From: Opitutaceae bacterium
GTDB taxonomy: Bacteria; Verrucomicrobiota; Verrucomicrobiia; Opitutales; Opitutaceae
Assembly (NCBI GenBank): GCA_003151515.1
Contig: PLXS01000018.1
Coordinates: 1 to 50,221, forward strand
Direction: 5' to 3'
DNA length: 50,221 bases
Under the pieces are notes generated by a model, which was not told the origin of the DNA, made no database searches, and saw only the letters and a list, made by a program, of their open reading frames with translations. Positions 34,902-43,239 of this stretch are shown here, piece after piece. Position 1 is the first letter of the stretch; each line of letters begins with the position of its first letter. Both the position numbers and the translations under genes were made by a program.

Positions 34902-34919
34902 GGCGTGTTTGCAAAATCA
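34898..34919. repeat. Left element end: CTAG target duplication plus 18-bp TIR
   Basis: CTAG at 34898-34901 is followed by GGCGTGTTTGCAAAATCA at 34902-34919. The inverted partner at 38647-38664 reads GGAGTGTTTGCAAAATCA on the other strand, one mismatch in 18. CTAG is a target sequence used by IS427-group (IS5 family) elements. Confidence 0.85.
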
Positions 34920-35076
34920 GTGCCTTTCCAAACACTGGCTTCCGTGCCTTAAAATAAGCCGAACTCGACTGGGAAACTGACAAAAGTTTAGGTGCTTTTC
35001 GAAGCAACTTGCTGCCTACTCTAAAAACGGAGACTCGTTTGCTGCCCTTTTCTCAACTTAGCGATGTGCCGAAGCT

Positions 35077-35105
35077 TTGAAGGTCGGTTGTTGTTGCGGT
35101 ACAAT
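35077..35105 (+). promoter_or_regulatory. Sigma-70-like promoter inside the element
   Basis: TTGAAG (35077-35082), a 17-base spacer, and TACAAT (35100-35105), 24 bases upstream of ATG 35129. Best consensus promoter in the window. It would drive the passenger genes independently of the disrupted host gene, whose transcription runs the other way. Confidence 0.55.
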
Positions 35106-35128
35106 GTACATAACGTCAGGGGTGTTCG

Positions 35129-35566
35129 ATGACCTTCAGCCCCATGGCGATCTTTCAACGGGACGACCGGCACGACGGTGTCCGTAGGATCAATATCTAC
35201 CTTCTGAGACTGGTTTTTACCCTGATGTTTTTTGTGCTGGGGAGGGACACTTGGACTCATATTCTCACCCACCAGGGAGAATGGAATCCAACAGATGCTA
35301 TTGCGTGGTGTGTTTGGACAGCCTTCGCGACTTTGGCGGGCTTAGGGATCGTCCGTCCTTTGAAAATGCTGCCTATCCTGCTGCTGGAGGTTTTCTACAA
35401 GGTTCTCTGGCTCATTGTCGTTGCGTACCCTCTGTGGTCAAAGGGCAAGTTGGCCGGATCTCCAGCGGAAGGGGTCACCATGGCATTCTTGTGGGTGATA
35501 TTGCCGATCGTCGCCGTACCTTGGGGCTATGTGATTGGGACCTACATATACAAGCCGAGAAAGTAA
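35129..35566 (+). CDS. Four-helix membrane protein, passenger gene
   Basis: 145 aa. Hydrophobic helices at about 23-41 (INIYLLRLVFTLMFFVLG), 57-75 (AIAWCVWTAFATLAGLGIV), 80-101 (MLPILLLEVFYKVLWLIVVAYPLW) and 115-138 (VTMAFLWVILPIVAVPWGYVIGTYI). Conserved-looking features are WNPTDAIAWCVW and PLKMLPILLLEVFYKVLW; I recall similar uncharacterised proteins in Acidobacteria and Bacteroidetes but no function. Base composition is lower in GC than the host genes around the element. Lies upstream of the TIR-TPR gene on the same strand, with a good promoter of its own. Confidence 0.7.
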   Translation: MTFSPMAIFQRDDRHDGVRRINIYLLRLVFTLMFFVLGRDTWTHILTHQGEWNPTDAIAWCVWTAFATLAGLGIVRPLKMLPILLLEVFYKVLWLIVVAYPLWSKGKLAGSPAEGVTMAFLWVILPIVAVPWGYVIGTYIYKPRK

Positions 35567-35733
35567 ACGAAGGCCGCTGCAAAGGAGTCCACTAATCGGT
35601 GGTTTTCGGACACCCACCTACCCGTGCACTTAAGCAACCGCCTCCGAGTAAGCGGATGCCACGAACCTGGGCAACGGGCTTTACTCTGGCCAGAGCCCTG
35701 CTGCCTTGCCAAAATTCATTTTGCTCCCGCTTC

Positions 35734-37668
35734 ATGCCTGACCGCACCCATACCAGTCTTTCCTATGGGGCCGTCTTCCTAAGCTACGCCTCGCAGGACG
35801 CAGAGGCAGCTAAGCGCATCTGCGAGGCCCTGCACGGGGCCGGGATCGAGGTCTGGTTCGACCGGAGCCAGCTTCGGGGCGGCGATGCTTGGGACCAGAG
35901 CATCCGCAGACAGATCAAGGAGTGTGCGCTGTTTATGCCGGTGATCTCCGCCAACACGCAGGCAAGAACCGAAGGCTATTTTCGCCGTGAGTGGAAACTT
36001 GCTGTGGAGCGGACGCACGACATGGCGGATCACGTTGCATTTCTCCTTCCGGTGGTACTCGATGTCACAACAGATCGTGAGGCTCACGTCCCGGACAAGT
36101 TTCGCGACGTTCAATGGACGCGTCTGCCAAGCGGTGAGACGCCGCCAGCCTTTGCCGAGAGGGTGAAGAAGCTCCTTGGTGGAGCAGCTAGTGGACCAAG
36201 ACAATCGAGCCCGGCAACGAGCCATTCGACCTCTACCCCGCCCACAGCAAAACCCTCCCGTCATTGGCTCCTTCTGACCATCATTGGCCTCGTCGTGACT
36301 CTCATCATTGTCTTCATGGTGAGGCCGCACCGTTCTCCAAAGGAGGTGGCCGATTTGGTCGCTTTGGCACAGACTTTTCCCGAGCCTAAAGCCGTGCCCG
36401 TATCCGAGGCCCGGCAGCTTGTTCAACGCGCTGGTGTCATATGGGAAGACATTCATGAGCTGAGCAGTGAAAGTTTGGGGGCGGCTGAAGAACTCTACAC
36501 GCGAGCACTCGCGCTTGATCCAACAGATGCCGAAGTCTGGGCCGCAGCTTCCCGGCTCGATGCTTGGATGGCATTCATGGGCTACGACCCGACCGACGAG
36601 CGGCGGCAAAAAGCACAGAAGGAAGCGACTCGCGCCGTCTTCTTGGCACCCAACTCGGTTGCCGCCCGCCATGCCCAAGCTTGCGTCCTCGCGTTTGCAT
36701 TTAGATCCGCTGCCATGCTAAGCGATGCCGAGAAGACGTACCGGACGCTGGCACTCGAAAGCCCGGACAACAAAGCCTTGATTGAGGAACTGGGCATTAT
36801 TCTCCGTGACGAGGGCCACAACGAGGAGGCAACTGCGCTGTACGAAAAACACGGTCTCCTCGAGGATGCCGGTTGGAATTATTTTGTGGCGGGCAAATTC
36901 GATGAGGCTGGAAGGATCGCGGAGCACCTGCTCTCACAACGCCACACGGCTGGTGCATTGTTTCTGAAGTTCGTGGTCGAGTTAGAAGGCTTCGAGGATC
37001 TGGCGGCTGCGCAAACGGCCGTCAGGCAATTTACCTCGGCGGAACTGTTGTCGGATAGTCCGGCGATGGCCGCCGCTATCATAGCCATCTACAGCCGCGA
37101 ACCCGACGAGGCAATCCGGGTGCTGAATGCGTTGCCTCACGAGTATCTCGCTACGTTTAACTATAATGGACCCAAAAGGGCTTTGTCGGGCTTCGCGCAC
37201 GAGCGGGCGGGTCGCGCCGAAGCGGCCCATGCCGAATGGCGGATTGCGTTGCAACAGGTTCAGGAACGCCTGAAGGAAAAACCAAACGACTTGGCTCTGC
37301 TCAGCATCGAGGCGGAGCTGCTGGCATGCCTAGGCGACACGGAGGAGGCGGGACGCACACTCCAGCTCTTTCAGAGCCTAACTGGACCCGATGCCAATTC
37401 GGACTGGGCCTACCTTTCTGGGGAAGGACCAACCTTATTGCGGATAGGTCGGAAGGAGGAGGTCTTAGCCAAGCTCACTTCAGCATTGAATACACGAGTC
37501 AAACACTCCGTGTTCCTGCATCCCTATGTCCGCTTTGACCCGGAATACGATCCCCTACGCGGCGACCCTCGTTTCGAGAAGCTGCTCCGCGACACGTTGC
37601 CGCCGGGCGCGAAGCCGTTCGATGAGTCCGCTGCCAAACCCGCACCTGCGCCGGAGTTGGGTCGGTGA
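35734..37668 (+). CDS. TIR-TM-TPR protein, passenger gene
   Basis: 644 aa from ATG 35734. Residues ~10-145 are a bacterial TIR domain: AVFLSYASQDAEAAKRICEALHGAGIEVWFDRSQLRGGDAWDQSI, CALFMPVISANTQ, and FRREWKLAVE, whose Glu sits where NADase-type TIR domains keep the catalytic Glu. One transmembrane helix at ~177-197 (WLLLTIIGLVVTLIIVFMV). The C-terminal ~440 residues are TPR-like helical repeats (AEELYTRALALDPTDAEVWAAASRLDAWM; LFMPV absent). Ends in a Pro/Ala-rich tail. TIR domains serve in NAD-depleting defence and in signalling scaffolds; TIR-TPR proteins are frequent in Verrucomicrobia with unknown roles. Its position inside a transposable unit suggests mobile cargo. Confidence 0.88.
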   Translation: MPDRTHTSLSYGAVFLSYASQDAEAAKRICEALHGAGIEVWFDRSQLRGGDAWDQSIRRQIKECALFMPVISANTQARTEGYFRREWKLAVERTHDMADHVAFLLPVVLDVTTDREAHVPDKFRDVQWTRLPSGETPPAFAERVKKLLGGAASGPRQSSPATSHSTSTPPTAKPSRHWLLLTIIGLVVTLIIVFMVRPHRSPKEVADLVALAQTFPEPKAVPVSEARQLVQRAGVIWEDIHELSSESLGAAEELYTRALALDPTDAEVWAAASRLDAWMAFMGYDPTDERRQKAQKEATRAVFLAPNSVAARHAQACVLAFAFRSAAMLSDAEKTYRTLALESPDNKALIEELGIILRDEGHNEEATALYEKHGLLEDAGWNYFVAGKFDEAGRIAEHLLSQRHTAGALFLKFVVELEGFEDLAAAQTAVRQFTSAELLSDSPAMAAAIIAIYSREPDEAIRVLNALPHEYLATFNYNGPKRALSGFAHERAGRAEAAHAEWRIALQQVQERLKEKPNDLALLSIEAELLACLGDTEEAGRTLQLFQSLTGPDANSDWAYLSGEGPTLLRIGRKEEVLAKLTSALNTRVKHSVFLHPYVRFDPEYDPLRGDPRFEKLLRDTLPPGAKPFDESAAKPAPAPELGR

Positions 37669-37791
37669 GGGGTTGGACCCAGCCGGAACCCATCCACTCC
37701 TGCATCCCGGCAATCACCTCCCAAGTTCCCCGGATCCCTGGCCGCCATCAGCAAGGGCCCACAGAACCCCCGGGAGCCGGATGGTTGAATG

Positions 37792-37810
37792 CTAGGGCGT
37801 TCCCGAATCA
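37792..37810 (+). repeat. Internal sequence resembling the element's left end
   Basis: CTAGGGCGTTCCCGAATCA at 37792-37810 shares CTAGGGCGT and AATCA with the true left end (CTAGGGCGTGTTTGCAAAATCA). It lies 61 bases before the transposase start and would delimit an 873-bp minimal IS ending at 38664. It may be a decayed original left end or the trace of a second element. Confidence 0.4.
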
Positions 37811-37870
37811 CTCTGCCGTGTCCAGAAAAGGGTGGGAACAAACACTGAGCGAGTTAATCCCACTTGGCGC

Positions 37871-38649
37871 ATGAAACTGATCCCGCGCAGAGAGCTGCCC
37901 GAGCCATTGTGGCGAAGGCTAAAAAAATTAACCGCTCGCGGGATAAAACCCGCAGGTGGCCTCTGCGCGGGCGACCGCCGAAAGATGATCGGCTTATTCT
38001 CACCGCGATATTTTATGTGCTGCGAACTGGTATCCCGTGGCGCGACCTACCAGAGCAGTTTGGCCCGTGGAGTTCGGTCTACTCGCGGTTTCGTCGATGG
38101 TGTGCTACAGGGCTCTTTGCCCGGATGCTTGCGATGGTCGCTGCGAGAGCCACAGGTCAACTGCGGCATATAGATTGCTCGCACATCAAATTGCATCAGG
38201 ACGGTGCGAACCCGTGCGGCGGCCAAGCTGCCCAAGCGATCGGTCGCACTAAAGGTGGAATCAATACGAAGCTTGCCGCGATCGTTGAGGGAGGTGGACG
38301 AGCCGTGGCGCTCGGCCTAGCAGAGGGCCAACGTCACGATCTTTACGCAGTCGAGCCGCTCTTGCCCTGCTTGCGCCACCGCCGCGCTGTCGCCGATAAA
38401 GGTTTTGATGCCGACACGTTTCGGGCGCGCCTGTGCAGACAACGTACGCGGGTCTGTATCCCGGCGAAGCGCTCTCGCCGTTGGCCAGTGGCATTTCACC
38501 GCGGCTACTACCGAAGGCGCCATAAAGTCGAAAACTTCTTCTGCCGTCTCAAACGCTACCGGCGCCTCAGCACCCGATACGAGAAACTCGCCATCACGTT
38601 TCTTGCTTTCGTTCAGCTCGCGGCAGTCGTCGATTGGCTCATTTGTTGA
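37871..38649 (+). CDS. IS5-family (IS427 group) transposase, made by -1 frameshift
   Basis: Two overlapping frames. OrfA starts at ATG 37871 (MKLIPRRELPEPLWRRLKK), and OrfB carries RGRPPKDDRLILTAIFYVLRTGIPWRDLPEQFGPWSSVYSRFRRW, the first catalytic Asp in HIDCSHIKLH, then AVADKGFDADTFRARL and the Glu region YYRRRHKVENFFCRLKRYRRLSTRYEKLAITFLAFV. Seven A residues at 37921-37927 form A_AAA_AAA in the OrfA frame, a classical -1 slippery site where OrfA and OrfB join. IS427-group elements are known for such frameshifting. The TGA stop (38647-38649) is part of the right inverted repeat. All DDE landmarks are present, so the element may be active. Confidence 0.88.
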
Positions 38650-38668
38650 TTTTGCAAACACTCCCTAG
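38647..38668. repeat. Right element end: 18-bp TIR plus CTAG target duplication
   Basis: TGATTTTGCAAACACTCC at 38647-38664 is the inverted partner of 34902-34919 with one mismatch, and CTAG follows at 38665-38668. The transposase stop codon lies in the repeat. Confidence 0.85.
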
Positions 38669-39091
38669 AACAAGGGCGTCGGAGTGCTTTTCCTCGTCGA
38701 GCGTAAAGAGCCTCCCCATCTGCGGCTGCACGCCCATCATCTCGAAGAGGCCCGCGGTGACCTTCGGCGCCCCGCACCGGATCGGCGCCTTCCCGGGCTC
38801 GGCAAGGCTGCCGGTCCAGCCTCCGTAGTATGCGGCCGCGCCGGCGAAGGAGGTGTTCTGGTCGCGTATGTCGATGAAGTCGCCCGGCGACTGGGCCATG
38901 AACGCCTGGTGCGGGCTCGACGCCCAGATCTGCACGAGCCGGTCCGCATCGCGGTACGGCAGCGACTGCAGGAGCATCCGGTTGAGGACCGTGAAGGCCG
39001 TCGTGTTTACGCCGATGCCAAGCGCGAGCGTGGCCAGCGCGAACACGGTGAACCCCGGGCTCCTGGCGAGATGGCGGAGGGCGCGCTTCAC
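38665..39091 (-). pseudogene. MacB/FtsX-type permease, N-terminal part (split by insertion)
   Basis: About 141 codons from ATG 39091: [41 protein letters not shown] is the standard N-terminus of ADOP/MacB-like permeases with its first helix, followed by the start of the periplasmic domain (QSLPYRDADRLVQIWASSPH, QPQMGRLFTLDEEKHSDALVL). The frame then runs into the mobile element and ends after a few foreign residues (VCKINK). With the part at 32928-34901 the intact protein would be about 797 aa, the usual length. Divergent from the truncated yjbQ copy. Confidence 0.9.
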
Positions 39092-39258
39092 GGCGGCTTT
39101 GGCCTACGGGCTCAATCGGGTGCCCCCCGAGGGGGGGGGCGGGTGCGGCCCGCGCAGGGCGGGCGGGCCTCGGGCCTGGCAGGGGCGGTTGCCATGCGGA
39201 CACCAAAAAGGGCTTTGGATTCGCCAAAGCGCAAGCCGGAGATTGGGCCTCTCTCCCG

Positions 39259-39399
39259 ATGAAAACCCACCGCAAGAAGTTCTGGTTCGAGGTGCCGGCG
39301 CGCCGGCAGCTCATCAACATCACCGGCGAGGTGGAGGAGGCGCTGCGGGAGAGCGGGATCAGGGAGGGCCTGTGCCTCGTGGATGCGACGCACATTTAA
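39259..39399 (+). pseudogene. Truncated YjbQ/UPF0047 paralogue
   Basis: 46 codons from ATG 39259: [24 protein letters not shown] and [13 protein letters not shown], then TAA. This matches the first third of the intact YjbQ at 42612-43028 ([37 protein letters not shown]). The break falls just before the catalytic-site segment (SASVFINDD in the intact gene). Codons here are GC-rich like the host, while sequence from 39397 on is not, so 39396/39397 is probably the junction between backbone and imported DNA. Confidence 0.75.
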
Positions 39400-39539
39400 T
39401 CACTAAATCGCGTTGATGCTCCGCTGCGCTGAAGGTGAAGGAAGCTGCGCTACGGCCCAGGCTTAGCGGCAACCAGCCCTCCTCACGCATGCGTCTTGTC
39501 TCCCCAATCCAGGGCCGCGGCCCGGGCGATCGGTGAGTA

Positions 39540-40640
39540 TCAGGTAAGCGTCGCGAGAGCCTCTTTGCTAAAACCTCTCAGTTCGGAGGAACGTCCTTCG
39601 TGGATTTTCCGAGCCCACCACGGGTCGGCGAGCAGCGGGCGGCCGACGGCCACCAAGTCAAAATCTCCCCTGTCAAAACGACGGAGGAGTTCATCCAAGG
39701 AGCTGGGCGTTGCGGCTTCTCCCCGGAAGGCTGCCAAAAAGTCTCCTGAAAGCCCAACTGAACCCACCGTGATGGTCCGTTTTCCCGTCAGCTTCTTGGC
39801 CCATCCGGCAAAGTTCAAATCAGAGCCGGCAAACTCGCGGTCCCAGAATCGGCGCTGCGAACAATGGAAGAGGTCAACTCCCGCTTCCGCCAGTGGAACC
39901 AGCCAAGTCTCCATCTCTTGAGGCGTGGTCGCGAGCTTTGCGGTGTAATCTTGGAGCTTCCACTGCGAGATACGAAGAATGATCGCAAAGTCCGCGCCGA
40001 CGGCTTTGCGAACGGCACGAATTAGTTCTGCCGCGAATCGGGTCCTTTCGACCAAAGTTTGGCCTCCGTAACCATCGGCACGCCGGTTGGTGGGGTGCCA
40101 AAAGAACTGGTCGATCAAGTAGCCATGCGCTCCATGAATCTCGACCGCGTCAAACCTCAGGGCTTTTGCATCCGTTGCCGCTTGGGCAAACGCCCGGATC
40201 GTCTCGGTGATATCGTTTCCCGTCATGGTGACACCGCCGATTTTCCCCGGCGCCACATAGCCCGATGGGCCTTCAAACGGAGCGGGTGGCAGCCAGCCGG
40301 AAGCCTTGGGCGCCACCACACCCATATGCCAGAGTTGCGGGGCCATGGCGCCACCAACGGCGTGCACCTTCTCAATCACTGCCTTCCAACCCGCAAGTGG
40401 CTTCTCGGCATAAAAGCGAGGAATGTTTGGGTCATTGGAAGAAGCTGGTCGATTGACGACAGTGCCCTCGGACACGATCAGGCCGACTCCTCCTTCAACG
40501 CGGCGCGCATAATAGTCCGCCACAGCCGAAGTCGGCACGCCTCCCGGAGAAAACGAGCGGGTCATGGGGGCCATGACGATCCGGTTCTTGAGTTCAAGGG
40601 ACTTCAACCGAAAGGGCTGAAAGAGTTGATGAGGAGTCAT
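39540..40640 (-). CDS. NADH:flavin oxidoreductase, Old Yellow Enzyme family
   Basis: 366 aa from ATG 40640. FMN-dependent TIM barrel: LFQPFRLKSLELKNRIVMAPMTRSFSPGGVP at 5-35, GLIVSEGTVVNRPASSNDPNIPRFY, PQLWHMGVVA, the active-site stretch FDAVEIHGAHGYLIDQFFWHPTNRRADGYGG with His-Gly-Ala-His, and phosphate-binding ITVGSVGLSGDFLAAF and VAVGRPLLADPWWARKI. It reduces activated alkenes such as enals and enones, nitro compounds or quinones with NAD(P)H. A longer upstream frame to 41837 is only the antisense of the next gene. Divergent from an aldo/keto reductase across 150 bases, a common reactive-carbonyl detoxification pair. Confidence 0.94.
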   Translation of the reverse strand: MTPHQLFQPFRLKSLELKNRIVMAPMTRSFSPGGVPTSAVADYYARRVEGGVGLIVSEGTVVNRPASSNDPNIPRFYAEKPLAGWKAVIEKVHAVGGAMAPQLWHMGVVAPKASGWLPPAPFEGPSGYVAPGKIGGVTMTGNDITETIRAFAQAATDAKALRFDAVEIHGAHGYLIDQFFWHPTNRRADGYGGQTLVERTRFAAELIRAVRKAVGADFAIILRISQWKLQDYTAKLATTPQEMETWLVPLAEAGVDLFHCSQRRFWDREFAGSDLNFAGWAKKLTGKRTITVGSVGLSGDFLAAFRGEAATPSSLDELLRRFDRGDFDLVAVGRPLLADPWWARKIHEGRSSELRGFSKEALATLT

Positions 40641-40790
40641 GTTCAATTTTGCGCCAAACGGTTCCGGCCGGCGTTTTTCCGCAATGCCTATCTCACGAAA
40701 AGTCGGGTAGTCATTGTAGCCGCCCACATTTTGAAGTACTTTAGAGGCGAGACACTGAAACCACAGAGCCACTCTCGGGAAAAAACAAAG

Positions 40791-41852
40791 ATGAAATACA
40801 AAACCCTCGGCAATACTGGACTTCTCGTATCGACCGCCTGCCTCGGCACCATGACCTTCGGTGGCGGCAAGGACTTCTGGAAGGTCGTCGGCACCGTCGA
40901 CCAGGCGGGAGCCGACGAGCTCATCAAGGCCGCCATCGAAGCCGGCGTCAATTTCTTCGACACGGCCGACGTCTACTCCGAAGGCGAAAGCGAAAAGATC
41001 CTGGGTCAATCCCTCAAGAATCTCAACATCGCCCGCAAGGACATCGTTCTCGCGACTAAGGTCTTCGGCCGCGTCGGCCCGGGCCGCAATGACGTGGGCG
41101 CCTCGCGCGGGCACATCATGGACGCCGTCGAGACGAGCCTTCGCCGCCTCCAGACGGACCACATCGACGTCTATCAGATTCACGGCAGCGACTCCGTCAC
41201 TCCGATCGAGGAGACGCTCCGGGCTCTTGATACCCTCGTCACTCAGGGCAAAGTCCGCTACATCGGCTGCTCCAACTGGCAGGCCTGGAAGATAGCGAAG
41301 GCACTGGGGATCTCCGAGATCAGGAATCTCGCCAGATTTGATACCCTGCAGGCCTACTATTCCATTGCCGGCCGCGACCTCGAGCGCGAGCTCGTCCCTT
41401 TCCTCGAAGCCGAAAAAATCGGCCTGCTCGTTTGGAGTCCGCTGGCTGGAGGACTGCTCTCCGGCAAGTTCAGCCGCGAGAACCAGAAGCCGAAAGGCTC
41501 CCGCCGCTCCGAGTTCGACTTTCCCATCGTCGACAAGGAACGCACGTGGAAGATACTCGAGGCCATGGTTCCAATCGCCAAGGCCCATGACTGCAGCCCA
41601 GCCCGCATTTCCCTCGCGTGGCTGCTGGCGAAGCCCGTCGTCACCTCGGTCATTATCGGAGCAAAGCGCCTCGACCAGCTTCAGGACAACCTTGCCGCCG
41701 TGGAACTCAAGCTCGCCGAAAACGAGATCAGGCAACTCGACGAGGTCAGCGCCCTGCCGCCCGAATACCCCGGTTGGATGATCCCGTTCCAGAGCTCCAA
41801 CCGGTTGGAACCCGTTGCCCGCCCCCCAACCGCGCACCTAACCAAGGTATAG
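40791..41852 (+). CDS. Aldo/keto reductase
   Basis: 353 aa from ATG 40791. Family landmarks: MKYKTLGNTGLLVSTACLGTMTFGG, catalytic Asp/Tyr in VNFFDTADVYSEGESE, catalytic Lys in IVLATKVFG, DVYQIHGSD (His in the fourth position), KVRYIGCSNWQAWKI and the NADPH-binding tail VTSVIIGAKRLDQLQDNL. Resembles the YajO/YghZ-type AKR group that reduces aldehydes and ketones with NADPH. Shares a 150-base divergent spacer with the Old Yellow Enzyme gene, so the two may be jointly regulated by a factor encoded elsewhere. No signal peptide; cytosolic. Confidence 0.95.
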   Translation: MKYKTLGNTGLLVSTACLGTMTFGGGKDFWKVVGTVDQAGADELIKAAIEAGVNFFDTADVYSEGESEKILGQSLKNLNIARKDIVLATKVFGRVGPGRNDVGASRGHIMDAVETSLRRLQTDHIDVYQIHGSDSVTPIEETLRALDTLVTQGKVRYIGCSNWQAWKIAKALGISEIRNLARFDTLQAYYSIAGRDLERELVPFLEAEKIGLLVWSPLAGGLLSGKFSRENQKPKGSRRSEFDFPIVDKERTWKILEAMVPIAKAHDCSPARISLAWLLAKPVVTSVIIGAKRLDQLQDNLAAVELKLAENEIRQLDEVSALPPEYPGWMIPFQSSNRLEPVARPPTAHLTKV

Positions 41853-41900
41853 GCACATTTGTCCCTTCACCGCCCCGGTTGCCTGCCGCGAAGAGGGAAT

Positions 41901-42221
41901 TCATTCTCGAACCACAGCGGGCGGGCGGCTCCCGGCGTGTTGATGGATCGCTGCGCCCAGCCACGCGATGGTTTGGCCCAGATCATTCATGTTTCGTGAA
42001 GCCTCGTCGTCCTTGGCCACGTCGCCCTTGTCCAAACCAAAACCGAGGTTCCAGTACGTGGATCCCGGCACGATGACGCCGGACATGAGGAACATGTGGT
42101 TTATCGTGTCAAAGGCGTGTGTGCCGCCGCCGCGTCTGACCGCAACCACGGCGGCTCCGGTTTTTCCACGGAACAATCCGCCGTTGGCCACCGCAACCAG
42201 ACCGGCACGATCCAGCAGCGC
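41901..42221 (-). pseudogene. NADPH-dependent FMN/quinone reductase, C-terminal fragment
   Basis: The minus strand encodes ALLDRAGLVAVANGGLFRGKTGAAVVAVRRGGGTHAFDTINHMFLMSGVIVPGSTYWNLGFG, then KGDVAKDDEASRNMNDLGQTIAWL. This is the C-terminal half of a flavodoxin-fold NADPH-dependent FMN reductase. The N-terminal ~90 residues, including the phosphate-binding loop, are missing. The frame runs instead into unrelated sequence that looks like a recombinase remnant. The gene is broken and probably non-functional. Confidence 0.7.
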
Positions 42222-42240
42222 GCAGCTTCCTCGCTGACGT

Positions 42241-42600
42241 TTGGTCCGGTACGCGGCTCCCCGATCACTGGCGTGTTCACTGTGTGTCGTCTAGCCCTCA
42301 ATACCGCTGATTCGAAACGACGCCGGTTCTCGTCGTGCCCTCGGACAACCGCATCGACCGCATCAACTACGTTGAAGCCCAAGGCTTCGGCTTTCCTGCG
42401 CAATGAGGCTTCCTGTTCCGGCAAATGCAGTCGTTGCCCTGGCGACGACTCGCGCACCCAAAGGACTACTGAATGGCCAGGATACTGTCGTGCTAATTCC
42501 TCTGCGTGGTAGAGGTAGCGGCTTGGCGGTGGGGTAGGGGCGTTAGAGTTGCCATAACGTGCGAGTATCCGATACCGCGAGGACCCATACCTTTCCTGCC
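42241..42600 (-). pseudogene. Serine-recombinase-like N-terminal fragment
   Basis: The minus strand reads SRYLYHAEELARQYPGHSVVLWVRESSPGQRL, then LPEQEASLRRKAEALGFNVVDAVDAVVRG, then ENRRRFESAVLRA. The pattern VxWVRxSSxGQ...EQ...LR..A...G resembles the N-terminal catalytic part of resolvase/invertase proteins, in which the first Ser is the nucleophile. No DNA-binding part follows; the frame merges with the reductase fragment at about 42240. A weak family call from pattern alone, consistent with the many other remnants here. Confidence 0.4.
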
Positions 42601-42611
42601 CAACAAGGGCT

Positions 42612-43028
42612 TTATTCGCCGATGATCTTTACGAGCACCCGCTTGCGGCGCAGTCCGTCAAACTCACCGTAGAAGATTTGTTCCCAGGGTCCGAAGTCGA
42701 GTTTCCCGTCAGTCACCGCGACGACGACCTCACGACCCATGATCGTGCGCTTCAGGTGGGCGTCGGCATTATCCTCACCCCGGTTGTGTGCATACTGACT
42801 ATGAGGTTTCTCGGGTGCCAACTTTTCGAGCCACTTTTCGAAATCAGCATGCAGCCCAGACTCGTCATCATTGATGAAGACGGATGCACTGATGTGCATC
42901 GCGTTAATGAGGCAAAGCCCCTCGCCAATTTTGCTTTCAGCCAATGCCGCTTCAACTTGCGGCGTGATGTTGATAAAGGCTCTGCGTGTTGGCACTTCAA
43001 ACCACAGCTCTTTGCGGAACGATTTCAT
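42612..43028 (-). CDS. YjbQ / UPF0047 family protein
   Basis: 138 aa, full-length for the family (about 130-140). [59 protein letters not shown], the [40 protein letters not shown] segment with its conserved His and Trp-Glu, and the [11 protein letters not shown] end. Members bind a metal through conserved His; some are reported to have low thiamine-phosphate synthase activity, but the main role is unknown. It is the intact counterpart of the truncated copy at 39259-39399. Codon use is less GC-rich than that copy, so they are of different origin. Confidence 0.92.
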   Translation of the reverse strand: MKSFRKELWFEVPTRRAFINITPQVEAALAESKIGEGLCLINAMHISASVFINDDESGLHADFEKWLEKLAPEKPHSQYAHNRGEDNADAHLKRTIMGREVVVAVTDGKLDFGPWEQIFYGEFDGLRRKRVLVKIIGE

Positions 43029-43239
43029 GGCTCTATCCTACCTTAAGTACCTGAATACGTTCAACCGCGCCGTTCCCCAAAGTGGGGAGAACACCATTAA
43101 GTTGAAAGGCGACATAACTAAATATGCTTGGTGAACACTTTGCACCAATCCTTCGTTAGCGGACGAGGCGAAAGCGGCACCGCTCATGTTGATTCGATAA
43201 CGGTTCCTTTCGAAACAGCAGCCGCTGAACGCACGGGCC

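Larger units (their letters stand above)
34902..38664. mobile_element. 3,763-bp IS5/IS427-type element carrying two passenger genes
   Basis: Bounded by 18-bp terminal inverted repeats with one mismatch and by CTAG on each side. It interrupts a permease gene. Deleting 34902-38664 and one CTAG joins codons GTT CTA GTC TGC and restores a continuous protein, ...KHSDALVL-VCNAFWRHHY..., exactly as the family requires. The transposase is at the right end; the left 2.8 kb hold a four-helix membrane protein and a TIR-TPR protein with a promoter. Plain IS427-group elements are about 0.8-0.9 kb, so this is a passenger-carrying form. An internal sequence at 37792 resembles a second left end, which would mark a minimal 0.87-kb IS inside. 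Confidence 0.85.

Noticed and set aside
34802..34921. Independent start of the permease at 34802
   Set aside because: The frame is open upstream through family-conserved sequence to the insertion point, so the ATG is internal to a split gene.
40641..41837. N-terminal extension of the Old Yellow Enzyme to a 765-aa protein
   Set aside because: The extension is antisense to the aldo/keto reductase and crosses the divergent promoter region.
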